Source: CALDTK01 sp045110575 (GTDB taxonomy: Bacteria > Bacteroidota > Bacteroidia > Chitinophagales > Saprospiraceae). Taken from it: a DNA stretch of 64,000 bases. The position numbers and the translations under genes were made by a program. Each line of letters opens with the position of its first letter. Position 1 is the first letter of the stretch. Location of the stretch: positions 1 through 64,000 of the forward strand of contig JBGCGF010000010.1 in NCBI GenBank assembly GCA_045110575.1, written 5' to 3'. The notes under the pieces were generated by a model that saw only the letters and a program-made list of their open reading frames with translations, ran no database searches and was not told where the DNA came from. Positions 60,929 to 64,000 of the stretch are shown here, piece after piece.

Positions 60929-62389
60929 TTACTCATTCGGCAGTACCCAATCAACGGGTGATACAACGATGCGCTCGTTCTCTACTTCTTCCCCTGAAAA
61001 GTATGCTTTCATGACTTCCAATATTCTAGGCGAGGATAGAAACAGTGGATCGCTGTGTCCGGCTCCTTCTAAAAGAAGGTGACGACCATTGGGCAAGTAC
61101 TCCAAGGTCTCCTCCGCATTAGCTGCAGCGGTTCGGCCATCCAAGGTGCCACTGATGCAAAGCACAGGTAATTCAGAAGGGTAGGGTGTTCTGAAATCTG
61201 GGCCAGCGTCCAGTGCGATGAGCGCATCATATTGATGCAGGTAAGGGAAGTTGATCGCATCACCAAGAAGGGTTGTCTTTGCTTGCAGTTCAATCAGTTT
61301 TCTGCGCTCAGGTGTGATGCCTGATGCGAGGTCCATGCCCATCGACATGCCGCGGAAGTTGCCAGACTTAGTGTGCAGCGCGTATTTCGCGATGGCTGAA
61401 AAATCTCCATCCAGCATTTGTTGAACGTTCAACGGTAAATCACGAAATGCTTCAGGAGCACCAAGGAACCAACTCATCAAGATTTGTAGTTCAAGTTTTC
61501 CGAGTGCCACGGTCATGGTGTCGCCTGTACCTGGGTGCGCCGTGGTCACTACTGCAGGAGTCTTTTCGACTTTTGCGAGGAGTCGTGCGACGTCTCCCAA
61601 GAAATCAGGATACACGTTGGCTGTCTTGGCGTCAGCTTTTAAAAGCTCATCAATAGATTCTAATATTTCCTGCTGGTCAACGGGCAACTTTACGGTGTGG
61701 TCGTATCCTTCAACGCCTGCTAGGACTACGCGGTCTAGCATTTTTTCGTGTCGCTTAAGTGTAGTGAGGGCTAGGTGGCTTCCGTAGCTTATGCTCCAAA
61801 GGCTGATCTTTTCAGCTCCTAGGGCGAGGCGTAGTTCATTGAGGTCATCTGCACTTGCATTGCTGTTGTAGGCGGCGAGGTCGGCATCATTCTCCTTGAA
61901 GAAGTTGGCGGCTTCCTTTGTAGCATCTTGGATGATTGGGCGAACAGCAGCATGCGTCATTGGTGTCGAAGGATCAAAAGTCCACATAGCTGGGTTAGGT
62001 GGTGGGCCGTCAGAGATTCCTGTGCCGCGCTGGTCATAGGCGATAACATCAGCCACAGAACGTAGGGCTAAGAATAGGTCATGGCGCTTGTGTTTCGCTG
62101 CATTTATACCTGAGCCACCAGGACCGCCGGCGAGATAGACAATGGGCGATCCAGGATTTGGGTTTGTGCTTTTGAAGCGTACAAATCGCAAGGTGAGTTG
62201 ACGACCGTTGGGCACATTCCGATCTTGTAGGACATTGAATTCTCCCATCTCAGTTGCGATTTCTCGGCCGTCTTCAGCAACGAAGTTGTGAGGTGTTAGC
62301 TTTAGTTGAGGGATCGCTTGAGCGGTTACAAGGTGGCCATTGAGGCAAAGAAGAATTAGAGAACAGAGAAGGATGGTTAGTCGTTTCAT
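60929..62389 (-). CDS. secreted alpha/beta hydrolase, TAP/proline-iminopeptidase-like
   Basis: The protein has 486 residues with a signal peptide (MKRLTILLCSLILLCLNG). The oxyanion segment is VYLAGGPGGSGINAAK near 85; the nucleophile lies in KISLWSISYGSHLALT near 195 (SISYG instead of GxSxG); the acid lies in LPVLCISGTLDGRTAA near 418 and the His in LEGAGHSDPLFLSS near 445. This three-part pattern matches the TAP-like/tripeptidyl hydrolases that release N-terminal residues. The family is likely periplasmic. The gene is convergent with the LytTR gene (25-bp gap). Confidence 0.87.
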   Translation of the reverse strand: MKRLTILLCSLILLCLNGHLVTAQAIPQLKLTPHNFVAEDGREIATEMGEFNVLQDRNVPNGRQLTLRFVRFKSTNPNPGSPIVYLAGGPGGSGINAAKHKRHDLFLALRSVADVIAYDQRGTGISDGPPPNPAMWTFDPSTPMTHAAVRPIIQDATKEAANFFKENDADLAAYNSNASADDLNELRLALGAEKISLWSISYGSHLALTTLKRHEKMLDRVVLAGVEGYDHTVKLPVDQQEILESIDELLKADAKTANVYPDFLGDVARLLAKVEKTPAVVTTAHPGTGDTMTVALGKLELQILMSWFLGAPEAFRDLPLNVQQMLDGDFSAIAKYALHTKSGNFRGMSMGMDLASGITPERRKLIELQAKTTLLGDAINFPYLHQYDALIALDAGPDFRTPYPSELPVLCISGTLDGRTAAANAEETLEYLPNGRHLLLEGAGHSDPLFLSSPRILEVMKAYFSGEEVENERIVVSPVDWVLPNE

Positions 62390-62545
62390 CGGTAGCGTTG
62401 ATTAGAGGTTTTAGAGAGGAGTATTCCTCGTCGTTGCTACCAAGGTGTGCGCGATCGGAGTGCCATCCAAGGTTTTACCCGTGAACTGCACCTGCTGTTG
62501 GGTCAACTGCACCGAAGGCCTCTGGAGGCCGTGTACCTTCGCATT

Positions 62546-64000
62546 ATGAAGTTGTTTTGGCTTGCTTTTCCACTCTTCCTACTTACCGCTTGTGTGGATC
62601 TTGATCCATACCTGTTAGATATCACCTACGATGGCATAGAGCATCGTGCAGCTGGAAGTGCGGCTTGGTTGGAAGGCTCGCCTTCAGGCGTGGGTGTATA
62701 TGAGGTTGGCCTAGATGTTACCATTGATAGTCCGGTGGATTCTTTGGTAGCATATGCGTTACTCGTCTCTCAGTTGGCAAGTGCTGAGGCGTACTTCGAT
62801 GGACGGTATCTAGGAACGAACGGTATTGTGGGTACTTCTGCCGCAACGGAAACGCCAGGGCAAATCGACTACATGTATATGTTGCCAACTGCTTGGCTAA
62901 CTCCAGGTAAGCACCGTGTACTTTTCAAGACTTCTAATTATCACGCTGACGGGCGAGTTCGTTTTTATGGCGCCTTTATCACGCACTATGAGCGTCCTGT
63001 AAGAATACCGCTCACGTTGACTGCCTTCTTGCATCTCTACGCGGGAATGTTCTTGGTGATTGGTCTGTTCTTCGGCTTTCGTTTTCTGATTAGCCGGCGA
63101 GATTGGTCTTTGCTTGCCTTTACGATCATTTGCCTGGCCTTCTTCGCCTTGCTGATCGTGGAGTATATCCGCTCCTATTATCTCTATCCATATCCTTGGC
63201 ACTTTACTCGATTGCAAATCATTCTAGGTCTGAGCTGGCTGATTAGTTCAGCGCTACCATTGTTCTTTGTATTGCGCTTTGGGATGAGGGTAGTCTGGTG
63301 GGCTGTAGCTCTTCTTGTGGTAGTGTTCGGGGTCTTGCTTTTTGCTACTTGGTACGGCTACGATCCTGCTACAAATGTTGGAATGATCGCTGGATTTTGG
63401 ATGGCTACGGGAGTCTGCATTTTGGCCGAAAGGAAAAATATCCAAGGTGCAAAGCTTGCATTGGCGGGTGTGTTGCCAGTAGCGATTGCATTACCTCTAG
63501 CCTATAGGAATTACGATATCGCCCTCTATGTTGGTTTTGGTTACTTGGTGATCACCGTATTGATTTCTCTTGTACTTCGGGAGCGGGAAGAAACACGCTT
63601 GCGTGAAACGGCCCTACTTAGGTCTAGTAGGCTTAAGCTTCAACTTCTGAAGAAAAGCATCCAGCCTCATTTTCTGATGAACTCTATTGCCTCAGCCATC
63701 GATTGGATCGAAGAACATCCTGCTCGAGGTGTTGATCTCTTGCTTGCGTTGAGCGAAGAGTTTCGCATTCTACTCGATAGCGCCGATGAAAACCTAATCC
63801 CGCTTGAAAGAGAAATTGCACTCTGTCAGGCTCACCTTACGGTAATGAGCTTTCGGAAATTGGCTCGTTATGAACTTCAAACGGAGCTAGTCATATCTTC
63901 AGCTTCTATTCCTCCCGCCATACTATTGACGTTTTTGGAAAATGGTATCAGTCATCAGTCTGGTGAAAGATCTGCAGCGGACCCTTTAAGCTTTACGCTA
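62546..64000 (+). CDS. LytS-type sensor histidine kinase with lipoprotein signal and 7TM region, 3' end cut by window edge
   Basis: ATG 62546 opens a frame of 485 codons that runs to the window end. The N-terminus reads LFWLAFPLFLLTAC, a lipobox with Cys16, followed by a beta-rich extracytoplasmic domain (about 17-150) similar to 7TMR-DISM extracellular domains. Seven membrane helices follow at about 155-345 (LTAFLHLYAGMFLVIGLFFG and others). Then comes the dimerisation/phosphoacceptor block of LytS kinases, LLKKSIQPHFLMNSIASAI near 370, and GENLIPL/IPPAILLTFLENGISH-type residues of the ATPase N box. It likely phosphorylates a LytTR regulator, perhaps the one at 60181. A lipidated sensor is unusual for this family. 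Confidence 0.87.
   Translation, partial: MKLFWLAFPLFLLTACVDLDPYLLDITYDGIEHRAAGSAAWLEGSPSGVGVYEVGLDVTIDSPVDSLVAYALLVSQLASAEAYFDGRYLGTNGIVGTSAATETPGQIDYMYMLPTAWLTPGKHRVLFKTSNYHADGRVRFYGAFITHYERPVRIPLTLTAFLHLYAGMFLVIGLFFGFRFLISRRDWSLLAFTIICLAFFALLIVEYIRSYYLYPYPWHFTRLQIILGLSWLISSALPLFFVLRFGMRVVWWAVALLVVVFGVLLFATWYGYDPATNVGMIAGFWMATGVCILAERKNIQGAKLALAGVLPVAIALPLAYRNYDIALYVGFGYLVITVLISLVLREREETRLRETALLRSSRLKLQLLKKSIQPHFLMNSIASAIDWIEEHPARGVDLLLALSEEFRILLDSADENLIPLEREIALCQAHLTVMSFRKLARYELQTELVISSASIPPAILLTFLENGISHQSGERSAADPLSFTL

Overview
This is a Bacteroidota chromosome segment, probably from a marine flavobacterium- or saprospira-like lineage; the family cannot be resolved from sequence alone. The evidence is several proteins with C-terminal type IX secretion (T9SS) sorting domains (types A and B), a TPR/PD40 protein of PorE-like layout, an ExbB-ExbD-ExbD operon of Bacteroidota type, an OstA-like LPS transport protein, DUF2141/DUF4293/AIM24 families, few Shine-Dalgarno sequences, and several promoter candidates of the Bacteroidota type (TAnnTTTG at -7). 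Base composition is moderate and fairly even. There is no rRNA, CRISPR array, integrase or transposase. One tRNA (Ser, GGA) is present.

Layout. 1-8.7 kb: envelope and lipoprotein genes, an AIM24 protein, a glycosidase-like lipoprotein, an M19 dipeptidase and a SpoU methyltransferase. 8.8-13.7 kb: two adjacent genes for large T9SS cargo proteins, each with its frame broken at a short sequence repeat. 13.9-20.1 kb: housekeeping genes (ferredoxin-type reductase, ribosomal S20, HAD hydrolase, sucA, TatD). 20.4-26.3 kb: tRNA-Ser, the ExbB/ExbD operon, an LRR-like T9SS protein and a third ExbD. 26.6-32.2 kb: DUF4293, an FAD oxidase, OstA-like and BatE-like proteins and a prohibitin homologue. 32.2-34.3 kb: a small accessory patch with a broken lipoprotein gene, a toxin-antitoxin pair and an ankyrin protein. 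34.3-42 kb: YpdA-like reductase, response regulator, prenyl synthase, GNAT, M28 peptidase, FtsK. 42.2-46.7 kb: a three-gene operon of a coiled-coil P-loop ATPase, an MscS-like channel and a cation/proton antiporter. 46.9-58.2 kb: M42 peptidase, pterin dehydratase, 3-hydroxyacyl-CoA dehydrogenase, YbaB, a LamG T9SS-B protein, LMW-PTP, TrkA-TrkH, phosphate acetyltransferase. 58.2-64 kb: membrane protein, secreted esterase with T9SS tag, LytTR regulator, alpha/beta hydrolase, and a LytS-type histidine kinase running off the window.

The most unusual signal is not a gene. A 14-bp word, GTTTTGGCGAAAGC (reverse complement GCTTTCGCCAAAAC), occurs exactly 11 times and with a single mismatch about 12 more times. 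It lies in both orientations, mostly inside unrelated genes and in all three reading frames, so the constraint is on DNA and not on protein. It behaves like a dispersed genomic signal such as an uptake sequence or a chromosome-organising site. Also notable are likely phase-variable (or decayed) T9SS surface protein genes, hairpins that mirror the 3' ends of genes, and families of short intergenic palindromes.
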